A stretch of 64,000 nt of DNA from Clostridium thermosuccinogenes (GTDB lineage: Bacteria > Bacillota > Clostridia > Acetivibrionales > DSM-5807). How positions within the stretch are numbered: position 1 is the stretch's first letter; each line of letters starts with the position of its first letter. This document shows positions 53,756 to 63,827 of the stretch, one piece after another. Position numbers and translations under genes: made by a program. Below the pieces are notes generated by a model that was not told where the DNA came from, searched no databases, and worked only from the letters and a program-made list of their open reading frames with translations. The stretch covers positions 4,117,665 through 4,181,664 of the forward strand of contig NZ_CP021850.1 in NCBI RefSeq assembly GCF_002896855.1, written 5' to 3'.

Positions 53756-53975
53756 GGATTTCCAATCCCCTGCTGTAAATCTAATTAATTGTCATATTTT
53801 TATAATGCATTACTAACTACTAATTGTAGTTTTCCGATTATCACTTGTCAATTGCTTGAGCCCCCACAGATCTATGAATTATATTGACAATATGCTTCAC
53901 AAGAGCTTCGAAGGCCTGTCCGGAAATATATTCTTGATGCTGACCAGCCGGTTTTTGCTGTCCTCCCTATTCAAC

Positions 53976-54010
53976 AAATGGGGTGGCTTATCCTGAAAGC
54001 CACCCCATTT
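53976..54010 (-). terminator. Terminator of the sugar ABC operon
   Basis: 14-bp perfect stem AAATGGGGTGGCTT (53976-53989) / AAGCCACCCCATTT (53997-54010), loop of seven, 20 bp past the solute-binding protein stop. No T-run; termination probably depends on the very stable stem. Confidence 0.75.
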
Positions 54011-54029
54011 ATGGTTTAATCCGGGTTAA

Positions 54030-55592
54030 TTACTGTATGTTGTTTTTTGCTACAAACTCATCGATCTGCCTCTGAGTATCATCTATTATCTTCTGAATTC
54101 CTGCTTCCTCTAGCAATTGAAGTACTCTGTTGTAGTCCTCTTCAGTCTGTTTGATGCCGAAGAAGAGAGGTATTACTTCATCAACCATGACCTTCTCTAC
54201 AGCAGCTTTTTCTGCCTTTACATTTTCACTGGAATAGGAGAAGGTTGAAAGTGGTGCAGTTTCAGGCTTCAAGCTGTTCCAGAAGTTCAGAGCTTCGATG
54301 TATGCCGGTGGATCGGTTGTCCAGGTTCTTAAGTACGGGAAGTGCATGGTGAACCAGGGTGTAGGATTATATCTGTCTTTTGGATCCACTCCTTCAGGAA
54401 CCTCTGCTTGTTCTCCCTTCAGGTTGTAAGTTTTTCCTTCAATACCGAGCATGTACATGTCATAATTTTTCTGATCCTTTCTCAGCCAGTTCATGAACAT
54501 TACAGCTCTTTCCGGATTTCTGCTGGTTGTTGAAATCATCGCAAAGTTGTTAACCGGTCCTATATTAATCCATCTGCCCTCTTTGTTGATTATTGCCAGT
54601 TCGATTTCGCCTTCGGGCACGTTTTTCTTAAGCTGGTTCTGTCTGTCGGTTATATTGTACAGGTCGCCAGGCATTGAAGCAGCTTTACCTGCTATGAACT
54701 TTCCGTCACGGTCCTTATCGGACAGGAAGTCCTTTTCAAACCAACCGTTGTTGTATGCTTTGATGTTCTCTTTCCATACAGTCTTGAATATATCTGTCTT
54801 AATGTAGTTTTCAACTTTCAGAGGTCTCTTGTCCTGGTCAACATACAGGTAGCTCATGGTGTCTCCACCAAAGGTAAATATGGAGTGTCCAATATAGTCA
54901 GGGTCACATATAACCGGGGTTGAGAGGTCTCCTCCAAGGTATGGTATAATACCCGGTTCATTTTTTGCAATAGTATCAAGGAATGTTTCAAAGCTTTCCA
55001 GATCAGTTATTTCCGGCAGATTGTATTTCTCTCTCAAATCCTTACGAACAAGAAAGCCTCTGCCCATCTCTGTCATTGCATATACCGCAGGAATTCCATA
55101 TATCTTGCCGTCTACAGTCAATGAATCCCATAAATACTGGGGTATCTGAGCTTTCAGGTCGGCACCGTACTTGTCGAGATAATCATTCAAGGGCAAGCAC
55201 TGCTTTCTTGCTATGTTTCCCGACAGCTCTCCGAAGAAGCTGAGGAATATGTCAAACTCTTCTCCTGCGGATGCCTTGAGCTTAACCTGGCTGACATAGT
55301 CTCCCCATGGTATGTAGTTAACCCTCAGGTCAATATTAAGTTCATCCTTTGTTGCTTCGTTTATTGCCGCCAGCACTTCGTCCTGCTGCTTAGGCCTGTC
55401 ACCGGCCACATAAATGGTTATTGGTACTTTTTCCAGCGTAGTTGAAGACTTGTCTGAAGTTGAAGCCTGATCCGACGATGATGAATCGGGCTCAGTCTGG
55501 TCTTTACCAGAAGTGCCTCCACAGCCTGCCGGCACGGTTACCAATATGGCCAGTGCCATAATCAAACATAGAAGCTTAGTAATATTTTTCAT
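54030..55592 (-). CDS. Sugar ABC transporter solute-binding lipoprotein
   Basis: A 520-residue lipoprotein. The signal peptide ends in the lipobox VPAGC near residue 24, followed by a Ser/Asp-rich linker. The mature part has the type 1 extracellular binding fold (ITIYVAGDRPKQQDEVLAAI, IFLSFFGELSGNIARKQCLP, NPERAVMFMNWLRKD) and resembles the LplA/YtcQ family, which binds plant-derived oligosaccharides. It is anchored to the outer face of the membrane and delivers substrate to the permeases at 55646 and 56527. Start ATG has AAAGGAG. No ATPase gene is present, as usual for this family, which relies on a shared MsmX-type ATPase. Confidence 0.9.
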   Translation of the reverse strand: MKNITKLLCLIMALAILVTVPAGCGGTSGKDQTEPDSSSSDQASTSDKSSTTLEKVPITIYVAGDRPKQQDEVLAAINEATKDELNIDLRVNYIPWGDYVSQVKLKASAGEEFDIFLSFFGELSGNIARKQCLPLNDYLDKYGADLKAQIPQYLWDSLTVDGKIYGIPAVYAMTEMGRGFLVRKDLREKYNLPEITDLESFETFLDTIAKNEPGIIPYLGGDLSTPVICDPDYIGHSIFTFGGDTMSYLYVDQDKRPLKVENYIKTDIFKTVWKENIKAYNNGWFEKDFLSDKDRDGKFIAGKAASMPGDLYNITDRQNQLKKNVPEGEIELAIINKEGRWINIGPVNNFAMISTTSRNPERAVMFMNWLRKDQKNYDMYMLGIEGKTYNLKGEQAEVPEGVDPKDRYNPTPWFTMHFPYLRTWTTDPPAYIEALNFWNSLKPETAPLSTFSYSSENVKAEKAAVEKVMVDEVIPLFFGIKQTEEDYNRVLQLLEEAGIQKIIDDTQRQIDEFVAKNNIQ

Positions 55593-55645
55593 TTTTACAA
55601 CACTCCTTTAGTTTTTTTACTCTAACCGGATTAACCGGGTATAGA

Positions 55646-56509
55646 CTAGCCTTTTATTGCCCCAATGGTTATACCCCTGATAAAATATTTCTGGACAAAG
55701 GGGTATACAAGCAGTATGGGACCAATGGTTACAATTACAGTAGCCATCTTTGTAGATTCTGCAGGTATTTCGGATACATTGGCTGTCATTGCAGCCTGCC
55801 CCACATATGTAACCCTCTGCAGAACCATCCTCAGAAGGTATTGAAGCGGATAAAGTTTTGGTTCGTTAATCAGCAATAGTGCCAGGTTCCACTCATTCCA
55901 ATAGTTCAGAGCATAAAACAATGTAATTGTCGCAATACCCGGCAGTGCCAAATATATCGCAATGCTGCGGTATATTTTGAATTCTCCCGCTCCGTCTATT
56001 TTTGCCGATTCAATCACCGCATCAGGAACCCCTCTGAAGGAATTCAGCATCAGGAACATAAAAAACGGATTGAAAAGAATTGGCAATATGAGCCCCAGGA
56101 TATTGTCTTTCAGGTGAAGCTTCAACAGAACCATATAAAAAGGTACAAGTCCTCCTGAAAAAACCATGGGTATATAAACAATCATGTTTATCACATTGCG
56201 GTATTTTAAATTCTTTCTTGATAACGAATATGCCATCATCGAAGTGATCAGCACCGACAGGACCGTTCCTGTGACCGTAACAATAGTTGTTATTTTATAT
56301 GCATCAAAAATTACAGTTCCGTCAAAGAGGAGTCTATACGCATTCAAAGACCATTTTTCCGGTATAAGTCGGAAGCCGTTCTTAGCGATGCTTCTTTCAT
56401 CAGTAAAGGAAACTGCCAAAACTATCAGGAAAGGAAACATGGTCAGCAATGCCACAAACCCCAGAAATATCGTATTTACTATATTAAAAAGACTATACCG
56501 TTTTCTCAT
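55646..56509 (-). CDS. Sugar ABC transporter permease (LplC/YtcP-type)
   Basis: A 287-residue inner-membrane protein with six predicted helices, the first at about 10-33 (IVNTIFLGFVALLTMFPFL). The EAA loop, which contacts the ATPase, is DAVIESAKIDGAGEFKIYRS. The C-terminal FVQKYFIRGITIGAIKG is conserved in the LplC branch. It pairs with the permease at 56527-57477 and with the lipoprotein at 54030, forming a carbohydrate uptake system. Confidence 0.92.
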   Translation of the reverse strand: MRKRYSLFNIVNTIFLGFVALLTMFPFLIVLAVSFTDERSIAKNGFRLIPEKWSLNAYRLLFDGTVIFDAYKITTIVTVTGTVLSVLITSMMAYSLSRKNLKYRNVINMIVYIPMVFSGGLVPFYMVLLKLHLKDNILGLILPILFNPFFMFLMLNSFRGVPDAVIESAKIDGAGEFKIYRSIAIYLALPGIATITLFYALNYWNEWNLALLLINEPKLYPLQYLLRMVLQRVTYVGQAAMTANVSEIPAESTKMATVIVTIGPILLVYPFVQKYFIRGITIGAIKG

Positions 56510-56526
56510 GCCCTTTCATTTCCTTT

Positions 56527-57477
56527 CTAAAATAACCCCATGCTATCATCATATTTTTTAGCCAGCTTGTTGAAAATCATCACTGTAATAAAGCCACATA
56601 CCGACTGAAATAATCCTATAGCTGTTCCTGTACTGAAATCCCCGTCGCTTCTCATTGCCCGGTATATGTAAGTATCAATTACATCTGTGGTTTTATTCAG
56701 AACCCCGTTGTCACCTATAATGGCATATATCATTCCGAAATTTCCGTAAAAGATTCTACCCAGAGCAAGAAGCAGCATTAATACGATGGTTGGGGTTATC
56801 TGCGGAAGAGTTATTCTAAAAATCTCATCAAATTTGGATGCCCCGTCTATTTTGGCAGATTCATAGAGTTCATTATTTATGGATACAATTGCTGCCAAAT
56901 AAATTACAACATTATAGCCGAAAGACTGCCATGTATTTATTACGGTGAGAATACCTCTCCACAAACCGGGTTCGTTATACCATGTGACCGGCTGGAGCCC
57001 AATACTTTTCAAAACCATGTTCAGAGCCCCGAACTTATCATTCAGGAAACTGTAAACCAAAGCAGATATGATTACCCAGGACAAAAAATATGGAAAGAAC
57101 ATGGCCGACTGATATATTCTTCTTAATTTACTGTTGGTTATCTCATTGAGCAGTATAGCGATACTGACAGCGACAACATGTCCCGTAATAATAAACAGCA
57201 GATTCAGGTATAACGTGGTAAAAAGCAAATCGTCCGCATACGGAGACTTGAAGAAAATTTTAAAGTACTTGAATCCCACAAAAGGGCTATGCCATATTCC
57301 ATCTTGAAAATTGTAGTCCCTGAATGCAATCTGTATTCCCAGCATCGGATAATAGCTGAAAACAAGAAGAAACAATATTCCCGGTGCCGCCATAAGATAT
57401 AATGCTTTATTTGTTATCAATTCGGATAAAAAACCACGCCTGCGTCTATTGAGCTGCAACACCCTATCTCCTTTCAA
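56527..57477 (-). CDS. Sugar ABC transporter permease (LplB-type)
   Basis: Up to 316 residues, six membrane helices; first helix LYLMAAPGILFLLVFSYYPM. The EAA motif is NELYESAKIDGASKFDEIFR. Family members form a heterodimer with the LplC-type partner. The first codon of the longest frame is TTG 57477 with GGAGGG upstream, but a GTG and TTG five and six codons later follow a better AAAGGAG, so the protein may be shorter by about six residues. It is the first gene of the operon. Confidence 0.9.
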   Translation of the reverse strand: MKGDRVLQLNRRRRGFLSELITNKALYLMAAPGILFLLVFSYYPMLGIQIAFRDYNFQDGIWHSPFVGFKYFKIFFKSPYADDLLFTTLYLNLLFIITGHVVAVSIAILLNEITNSKLRRIYQSAMFFPYFLSWVIISALVYSFLNDKFGALNMVLKSIGLQPVTWYNEPGLWRGILTVINTWQSFGYNVVIYLAAIVSINNELYESAKIDGASKFDEIFRITLPQITPTIVLMLLLALGRIFYGNFGMIYAIIGDNGVLNKTTDVIDTYIYRAMRSDGDFSTGTAIGLFQSVCGFITVMIFNKLAKKYDDSMGLF

Positions 57478-57859
57478 AGAAATATTCCCTCCTGACTACG
57501 GTGTGAAATACCGGTTTAAATTACTGATTTCATAAAGATATGCACGCCATTTGCATTTTACATTCTAAACCGGCCGGATGAATTTGTATATAAAAACAAT
57601 TTCGAGTTTTGTTTATAATTTTGAGTTTGGCATATCGACTATTGATAAAAATATTGTTTCTTGATGATTTTAATTTTTTTATAAAATTTCAGATATTTTA
57701 TAAAAGGCTGAAAAGTGCGCAAATACCGCTTTATAGGCAGGCGAAATACATACCGGTTCACATAAAGAAACAGGACCTCATGCTGAGATATCCTGTTTCT
57801 GATAAATCGAAAAGGCCTTTATTGTTGCATTTGTTGTTATTCTATTATTGCATTTGTTC
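57478..57859. other. Promoter region of the sugar operon
   Basis: 382 bp between the AraC-type regulator gene and the ABC operon. It contains the regulator's terminator (57767-57799) and presumably the operon promoter and regulator site. No consensus promoter or clear inverted or direct repeat operator was recognised. Confidence 0.5.
57767..57799 (-). terminator. Terminator of the AraC-type sensor gene
   Basis: 9-bp stem GAAACAGGA / TCCTGTTTC (57767-57775 and 57791-57799) with a 15-nt loop; weak T-rich tail on the minus strand. Confidence 0.6.
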
Positions 57860-60223
57860 TTATTTTTCCACCCCAAGTTTTTTGCAGCTGTTCCTGTAAT
57901 GATTTGGAGTAATCCCATTCCATTTCTTAAAGGTGGCAGTAAAGTATGATTGATTTGAAAATCCCACCTGCATCGCAATATCACTTACAGAGAGATCGTT
58001 TCTCTCCAAAAGCTCTTTAGCTTTCTTCATACGCAGCTCAATTATATATTCATTTACCGATTTTCCCGTATAATCGCTGAAAAGCTTTCCGAAGTATCCG
58101 GGTGTCAGATTTACCATATCCGACAGCATTTCTGCCGAAATGTCCGGTCGTAGGTAATTTACCTGGATGTAAGCTAAAACCTTGTCAATCATTTCCTTTT
58201 GACGGTTGTCCCTCTTTTGTTCAATTCTCTGGATTATACCGCTGCAAAAGGTAATAAGCCATTCCTTGGCTGAATCCAATGTATCATTGCTGTTCAGATT
58301 TGCATATATATTGCTGAAATCCATCTCCTCACTGTCAGAATTCAGAATTGATTGGACTGCCATCATTATATCCAATACAAGCTGGTTGATCATAAGCCTG
58401 ATATAGTCGTACTGCCCGTCTTTGATAAGCAGTATGATTTCATCCATATCCGATTTCATTTGTTTTTCATCGCAGATTTTTATTGCCTGTATGATTTTCT
58501 TTCTGTATTTATTTATTGCAACGCAGTTATCCTTGCTGTTGTTTTTCATCATGTTATTGTCGATTAGTGATCCGTATCCGTATACAAACCTGTATTTCAT
58601 CAGATTCCGCGCGTTAGCATACGAAACATGTATATCCTCCAGAATGCCCACCAAAGCGCCTTTTGCAATGCTCACTGATATCTCAAGGTTCTCATTTATT
58701 TTCATTTGCACACTTTTTAAACTTTGAGCTATCCTTTCTTCATATTCCTCCAAAGTATTAACATTTAAAATCAAAGCGATGGAGTCTTCCTCCATGTCAA
58801 CAATTTCCACTCCGTTATATTGCAAAAACGCATCCCTTATTATTTTTTCAGCTTTAGTCTTTTCCCTGGCTATTTCTATTCTGTTTTCTATCCCCGTCAG
58901 TGACATGTAACCATCTATGCTGAAAAGTATGACACAGGATTTCTCCTGTACAATGCTTAAACCAAGCTCTTTAATTTTCTTTGAAACCTCGCTGGAGGAC
59001 ACTTGCCCCAAAAGCAGCTCCTTTAAAAACATTTTTCTTAACATGGGAACATTTTCCCGAATTGAGTTGGCAAGCTCATTAGATTTTTTAATTATATTCG
59101 TGAATGCCTCTGAAAGATATTCAATTTCATTGTAGGTCCTCTGAGTCTCAAGGCTGTCGGCTTCCGCTTTCAATTGCCACTGCACGTTCCTTACAAGCTT
59201 GCCGTAGGGCAGGTATACATTATAGGCGGCCAGTATGGCTACAGTAATGCAAACAACACCTATAAGCCCACAGACAAAGATAATTGATGCCTTCAGGGAG
59301 TATATCTCCTGTAAAAGCAGATTATAGTCCGCTTTGCTTACAAATAAAAACGGAAACTTATCCGATGAACTGTACGTTATCAGATACTGCCTGCCCTCAT
59401 CCTCCCGGATCATATATCCCGAATTTTTATTGGATTCGAGGATGTCTCTTATATACTTCTTGTCCGATATATTCTGGTCAAAGTATTTGAAATCCGAATC
59501 GCATATTACTTCTCCGGTCTTATCCAAAAGGAAAATACTGTTGCTGGTGGATGTATAACTCTGTGTAAATGCTTTTTGTATGTATTCAGCATTCAGATTT
59601 ATTATCAGCGCACTCTCCAAAAGGTCGTTTCCGGTATTTTCACTTTTGATATATTCCTGGGATGAATCAACAAATATAAAGGTTATAATGTATTCCGTCT
59701 TTGTGCTTCCACTAGGTGACCTGTTTGTATATTTCAAAGGTATAAATTTTAGTTTGTTACCCTCCCTGTAATCCTCCGTAAGCTTTCTCATTTCATCATC
59801 CAAAGAACTTAAGCCGGATGAACCCAAGCTGCTGACAAACTGCTTTGTTATGCTATTATAGGCGTATATTGAATGAATCATGGAATTGCTGTTTTTTACC
59901 TGATTCAGTTTTCTTGTTGCCTTATACCTCACCATTTCATCTATTTCATTCCAGTACAAGGAATCCACGATATCGCTGTCGTTTATAAGCTGCAATCCTA
60001 TTGAATAAGCTTGTCCCCGTATTAATTCCAGTTGATTCATGTTCTGTATAAGGCTTTCCTCAATATTATTCTGTATCCCTTCAATAGTTGCCTTTGAAAA
60101 TCGCTGATACAAGACTATTGATATCAAAGATATTGATAAAATGATGATTATAAAATATGAAATGAGCATCTTTGTTAACGTTTTGCTTATTACCAGCTTG
60201 CTATTCTTACCAAAACCAACCAT
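57860..60223 (-). CDS. Membrane-bound AraC-family regulator with extracytoplasmic sensor
   Basis: A 787-residue protein with two membrane helices (about 18-40 and 308-332) flanking an extracytoplasmic Cache-like sensor. A HAMP-like linker and a central cytoplasmic domain (about 400-650) follow, and the C-terminal AraC-type DNA-binding domain has two helix-turn-helix units (DISAEMLSDMVNLTPGYFGK and DLSVSDIAMQVGFSNQSYFT). This architecture (YesS/YtdP group) usually controls the adjacent sugar ABC operon in response to external oligosaccharide. It is transcribed in the same direction as, and just upstream of, the ABC genes. The start ATG 60223 is accepted without a strong ribosome binding site check. 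Confidence 0.9.
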   Translation of the reverse strand: MVGFGKNSKLVISKTLTKMLISYFIIIILSISLISIVLYQRFSKATIEGIQNNIEESLIQNMNQLELIRGQAYSIGLQLINDSDIVDSLYWNEIDEMVRYKATRKLNQVKNSNSMIHSIYAYNSITKQFVSSLGSSGLSSLDDEMRKLTEDYREGNKLKFIPLKYTNRSPSGSTKTEYIITFIFVDSSQEYIKSENTGNDLLESALIINLNAEYIQKAFTQSYTSTSNSIFLLDKTGEVICDSDFKYFDQNISDKKYIRDILESNKNSGYMIREDEGRQYLITYSSSDKFPFLFVSKADYNLLLQEIYSLKASIIFVCGLIGVVCITVAILAAYNVYLPYGKLVRNVQWQLKAEADSLETQRTYNEIEYLSEAFTNIIKKSNELANSIRENVPMLRKMFLKELLLGQVSSSEVSKKIKELGLSIVQEKSCVILFSIDGYMSLTGIENRIEIAREKTKAEKIIRDAFLQYNGVEIVDMEEDSIALILNVNTLEEYEERIAQSLKSVQMKINENLEISVSIAKGALVGILEDIHVSYANARNLMKYRFVYGYGSLIDNNMMKNNSKDNCVAINKYRKKIIQAIKICDEKQMKSDMDEIILLIKDGQYDYIRLMINQLVLDIMMAVQSILNSDSEEMDFSNIYANLNSNDTLDSAKEWLITFCSGIIQRIEQKRDNRQKEMIDKVLAYIQVNYLRPDISAEMLSDMVNLTPGYFGKLFSDYTGKSVNEYIIELRMKKAKELLERNDLSVSDIAMQVGFSNQSYFTATFKKWNGITPNHYRNSCKKLGVEK

Positions 60224-60254
60224 TATAGCGCCTCCAGTATGAATTCATGCTCAA

Positions 60255-60286
60255 AGCCCAGCACCTTAATTAAAAGCTACTGGGCT
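60255..60286 (-). terminator. Hairpin between the remnant gene and the regulator
   Basis: Stem AGCCCAG / CTGGGCT (60255-60261 and 60280-60286), loop of 18; possible terminator or leader structure of the regulator gene. Confidence 0.35.
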
Positions 60287-60396
60287 CTAGCTGAAATATT
60301 TTAAACCTCCATGCTCCTTTTACTAATGCTCATTAGCTGTCTACCCTTGAATACCATGGAAATTCCTCCCGACACCGAGCGATGCTGAAAATCCAC

Positions 60397-60909
60397 CTAT
60401 TGCGCAGTAATTGTGTCATACCGGTATCTAAACGGTACACGGCTTAATGTTTCATTTGCAAATAACCAGAGAGGTGCGGTCCTACTTTCAAATTCTTCCC
60501 TGGAGTCCGCCATTGAGGCAGTCCATATCAACCCATCCGCCTTTGCATAGGTTTTTCCGCCAGCCGGAAAATCATTGTAACCACCTGACAAGAGAGGCGT
60601 AGTAAGTTTGATCTGAAGCTCCACACCGCCATCATTATACATATATGTTGTTGTAAGTGAGGCTGTATTTACAGATTTCCGTTTTGCTCTAAGAGGTTCT
60701 TGAAAATGCTTTTCGGTATCAGGCTGGGCTTTGCATGCAAAAACAAGTCTTATTCCATCTGTCTCAATAATTCCGGCCAAGAAATTCTTCCTTCCGGTCC
60801 AATGCCTGGTAAAATGGTCATAGAGATTGTCAGTAAAAGACCAAACGCTAAAATATGGATCCTCTGTTACAAGGGGAGCCTCAGGCGGTCTTAATTTGCT
60901 TTTATACAT
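60397..60909 (-). pseudogene. Remnant of a GtaA-type glutaminase-like protein (DUF4964/DUF4965)
   Basis: A 170-residue frame. Its first part (LRPPEAPLVTEDPYFSVWSF, YDHFTRHWTGRKNFLAGII) matches the N-terminal DUF4964 region, and its last part (IWTASMADSREEFESRTAPL, WLFANETLSRVPF) matches a segment much nearer the C-terminus of the usual 650-700-residue proteins. The middle is missing and the end is cut, so an internal deletion joined the two in frame. A good GGGAGG site remains. It may still be translated but is unlikely to be functional. The fragment lies upstream of the sugar-transport sensor. Confidence 0.65.
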
Positions 60910-61199
60910 CATTAGCCTCCCATATCGTCCTCAAGTACCAGAACATCGATTAAGTTTCATATATTTACTGTAATGTAATTTTATTGCATTTAATGAGGAC
61001 AAAATTATAGTGCATATAACTTTGCAAATGGCATATGCATACTATAAAATCATCAGGATAATAAATACATTTTATAATCTAACATTTTTTGTATTAAAAT
61101 TCAATGTAAAAATCTGCAATCTTGCTCTTCCCTCTCTCCGACACGCTTTACCAGGCCCTCCTGCTTATAGACACACCCATGCTTTATGCTTTATTAGCT
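60910..61199. other. Spacer, nothing recognised
   Basis: 290 bp between nnr and the remnant gene. AT-rich in its upper half; no repeat, promoter or hairpin stood out. Confidence 0.4.
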
Positions 61200-62774
61200 T
61201 TATTTCCCTGCAGTTTCCTTATACGGCATCAACACTTCTTTAATGGCATAAGGCAGTTCCTTTGCAATGTCGCTGGCAATCAATCCGTGTTCTCCCCGGA
61301 CTGACGCTGCATTGTCTCCTGCAAGACCATGCAGATAGGCGCCTGCCACAGCAGCCTGCCATGGAGCCATGCCCTGACCTATCAGGCTCGATATGATCCC
61401 TGTCAGCACATCGCCGGATCCGGCTGTCGCCATTCCCGGGTTGCCCGTAGGATTGATGTATACAGTTCCGTCGGGCAGCGCTGTCACCGTCCGGGAGCCT
61501 TTGAGAACTGTTATGACCTTCCATTTTTCTGCAAACTCCCGGGCCACACCGATCCTGTTGGCCTGCACCTCCCGGATGCTTAGACCGCAAAGTCTTGCCA
61601 TTTCGCCCGGATGAGGAGTAATGACCATTTGCGTCTTTAAGTTTTTCAAGGCAGACACATCCCGGGAAAGGGAATTTAACGCATCGGCATCCACCACCAG
61701 AGGCATATCTGCAGTTTCTATTATTCCGGAAACAATATCATATATATCATCACCGGTACCAAGCCCCGGCCCTACAGCCAGCACATCCATCTGCTTCATT
61801 CTTTCCTCTATACGGGGCAGGCATTTTCTTGACAGGCTTCCGGTATTCTTATCTTCCAACGGTATGGTTACGCATTCCATTATTTGCGTCTCATAAATGG
61901 ATGAAAGTCCCGATGGTACTCCCAGATATACAAGTCCTGCTCCGGTGCGCAGTGCGGCGGTAGCCGCCAGGCATCCCGAACCGGTCATACCCGGGGAGCC
62001 TGTTATTATAAAAACTCTGCCATAGTCACCTTTATTGCTGTTTTCAAGCCTCCTGGGCATCATTCCTGCTATAGAAGCCCTATCGGTGATATTAATCTTT
62101 ATATCCATGCCTTCTATAACCTTTGATGGTATTCCTATATCAGCAACAATAAGTTCTCCGGTATATTCGCAGCCTGGATGTACCAGCGTACCCAGCTTTG
62201 GGAGGGCAAAGGTTACCGTCTTAACCGCTTTAATGCAGCACCCCAGAACCTGTCCGGTCTCGCCGGATATCCCTGAGGGTATGTCAATGGATATGACAGG
62301 CTTTTGAGCAGCATTAACAATATTTATAACCGCCTTTACATCATCCCTCACCTCGCCCTTTAATCCGGTGCCAAGAATACCGTCTATAATAAGGTCTGCC
62401 GCCGGCAGGACATTTTTCAGCTCCTCCATCCGGGAGTTCTCCGTAAGCTCCACTGGCTCTAAGCCTATTTTACGGAGAATTCCAAGGTTTATGCCGGCAT
62501 CACCGGAAATATCCTCTTTGCGAGCCGTAACATACACCTTTACATTGCAGCCCATAGCGCCAAGCTGCCTGGCGACAGCAAAGGCGTCTCCACCATTGTT
62601 GCCCTTGCCCGCTATAACTATAACCTTTTTTCCTGCGGCTGAGCCAAGCATTTTGACTGCTTCCTCCGAAACCCTTCCGGCAGCATTTTCCATCAAAACG
62701 ACGCCTGGTATGCCGATTTCGTTTATGGTCCTCCTGTCTATCTCATTCATCTGTGATGGTGTAGCTACTTTCAT
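61200..62774 (-). CDS. nnr: Bifunctional NAD(P)H-hydrate epimerase/dehydratase
   Basis: A 524-residue metabolite-repair enzyme. Residues 1 to about 215 are the YjeF_N epimerase (MKVATPSQMNEIDRR, GKGNNGGDAFAVARQLG, IDGILGTGLKGEVR). About 225-515 is the ribokinase-like dehydratase (GRVFIITGSPGMTGSGCLAA, GPGLGTGDD, VVDADALNSLS, TGNPGMATAGSGDVLTGIIS). It repairs NADHX and NADPHX, using ADP or ATP in the second step. ATG 62774 has AAGGAGG. In many Clostridia this gene sits beside alr; here a sugar-transport locus lies between them. Confidence 0.95.
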   Translation of the reverse strand: MKVATPSQMNEIDRRTINEIGIPGVVLMENAAGRVSEEAVKMLGSAAGKKVIVIAGKGNNGGDAFAVARQLGAMGCNVKVYVTARKEDISGDAGINLGILRKIGLEPVELTENSRMEELKNVLPAADLIIDGILGTGLKGEVRDDVKAVINIVNAAQKPVISIDIPSGISGETGQVLGCCIKAVKTVTFALPKLGTLVHPGCEYTGELIVADIGIPSKVIEGMDIKINITDRASIAGMMPRRLENSNKGDYGRVFIITGSPGMTGSGCLAATAALRTGAGLVYLGVPSGLSSIYETQIMECVTIPLEDKNTGSLSRKCLPRIEERMKQMDVLAVGPGLGTGDDIYDIVSGIIETADMPLVVDADALNSLSRDVSALKNLKTQMVITPHPGEMARLCGLSIREVQANRIGVAREFAEKWKVITVLKGSRTVTALPDGTVYINPTGNPGMATAGSGDVLTGIISSLIGQGMAPWQAAVAGAYLHGLAGDNAASVRGEHGLIASDIAKELPYAIKEVLMPYKETAGK

Positions 62775-62889
62775 GACCAATCCTCCTTACCACAAAATGC
62801 ATAAGAGGCATGACGCTCCCTTTCAGGCTGTCCCCCTGACAGTGCGAAATGCCCCTAAATTTCCCTTTGCTGTTGATTTTCCATAACAA

Positions 62890-63552
62890 TTAAATATTTT
62901 TTCCACCTTTAATCTTTTTATCATCCTTAAAAAATTCCCTGTCCAGCTTCTCCAGCTCTTCGCCGCCCAGAAGATCGTGGAAATAGGAGTAAATTCCGGT
63001 ATAGTCCTCCGATAGTGTACCCTTTTCCTCGATATACTCCTTGAGCTTGTTTTTCGTCTCCTCTATAAGAGCCTCAAGGACTTTGACCCTTTCCTGCTCA
63101 GCTCTCATTTTAAAGTATACCACATTGACAGTGTGTTCAAGAAGTTCAAGATTTGCTTCCTTTATCCTATCAGGCATATCCTCCACTGCCTCGTCTATTT
63201 CTTCCAGCCTTTTATTGATCCTCTTTATTTCTTTCTCGCAGTCCTGCATTTGCCTCCTCGCTTCTTCATTGTTATTCTCAAAGGCTTCCGTCGTAAGCTG
63301 GAGTATCCTGTCCATACATAATTTTTTCTGCCAGGCGATCTCCTTCGCCTCGGTATTGAGGGCTGCCTGCTCTTTCAGCAGGTCTCTCAATTTTTCCTCA
63401 CACTTTAGGATTTCAGCAGTCTTTTCAGTGGTGGTAAAAAGGCTGTTCCATCTTTCATCCAATATGAGCAGAGAAATATCGTTTTTTCTCAGCGTGCTCC
63501 TGTCGAAATACCTCTTCCTGGGAGTTCTTTTAAACCAGCGAAACCAAAACAT
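62890..63552 (-). CDS. Coiled-coil protein of unknown function
   Basis: A 220-residue protein dominated by charged heptad repeats from about residue 45 to 185 (EKTAEILKCEEKLRDLLKEQ, EEARRQMQDCEKEIKRINKR). The N-terminus (MFWFRWFKRTPRKRYFDR) is aromatic and basic and may touch the membrane. No catalytic motif. ATG 63552 with GAGG is preferred to the upstream TTG. It lies about 115 bp upstream of nnr in the same direction. Confidence 0.75.
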   Translation of the reverse strand: MFWFRWFKRTPRKRYFDRSTLRKNDISLLILDERWNSLFTTTEKTAEILKCEEKLRDLLKEQAALNTEAKEIAWQKKLCMDRILQLTTEAFENNNEEARRQMQDCEKEIKRINKRLEEIDEAVEDMPDRIKEANLELLEHTVNVVYFKMRAEQERVKVLEALIEETKNKLKEYIEEKGTLSEDYTGIYSYFHDLLGGEELEKLDREFFKDDKKIKGGKNI

Positions 63553-63827
63553 ATATCCCAACCTCGTTATCTTTAGTATAGTAAGTTTATCGGCAAAATG
63601 AGGATTAAAATGAACGGTCGGGGAATATTCCCTCCGGAGCAGGAATTCTTGCTCCTTGCAGTATTCATCCCCTTATTTCCAAAGTTGCAATCTCGCCCTC
63701 GTATAATATAATATTATTATCGTAAGTGATATTATCGTAAATGAAAATTTAACTTGTGCCGGAATTCATGGCGCCGAGTTGACGTGCAGCCACTTTCCGG
63801 CGCATTTTAAAGCTTTTGGGAGGAACA

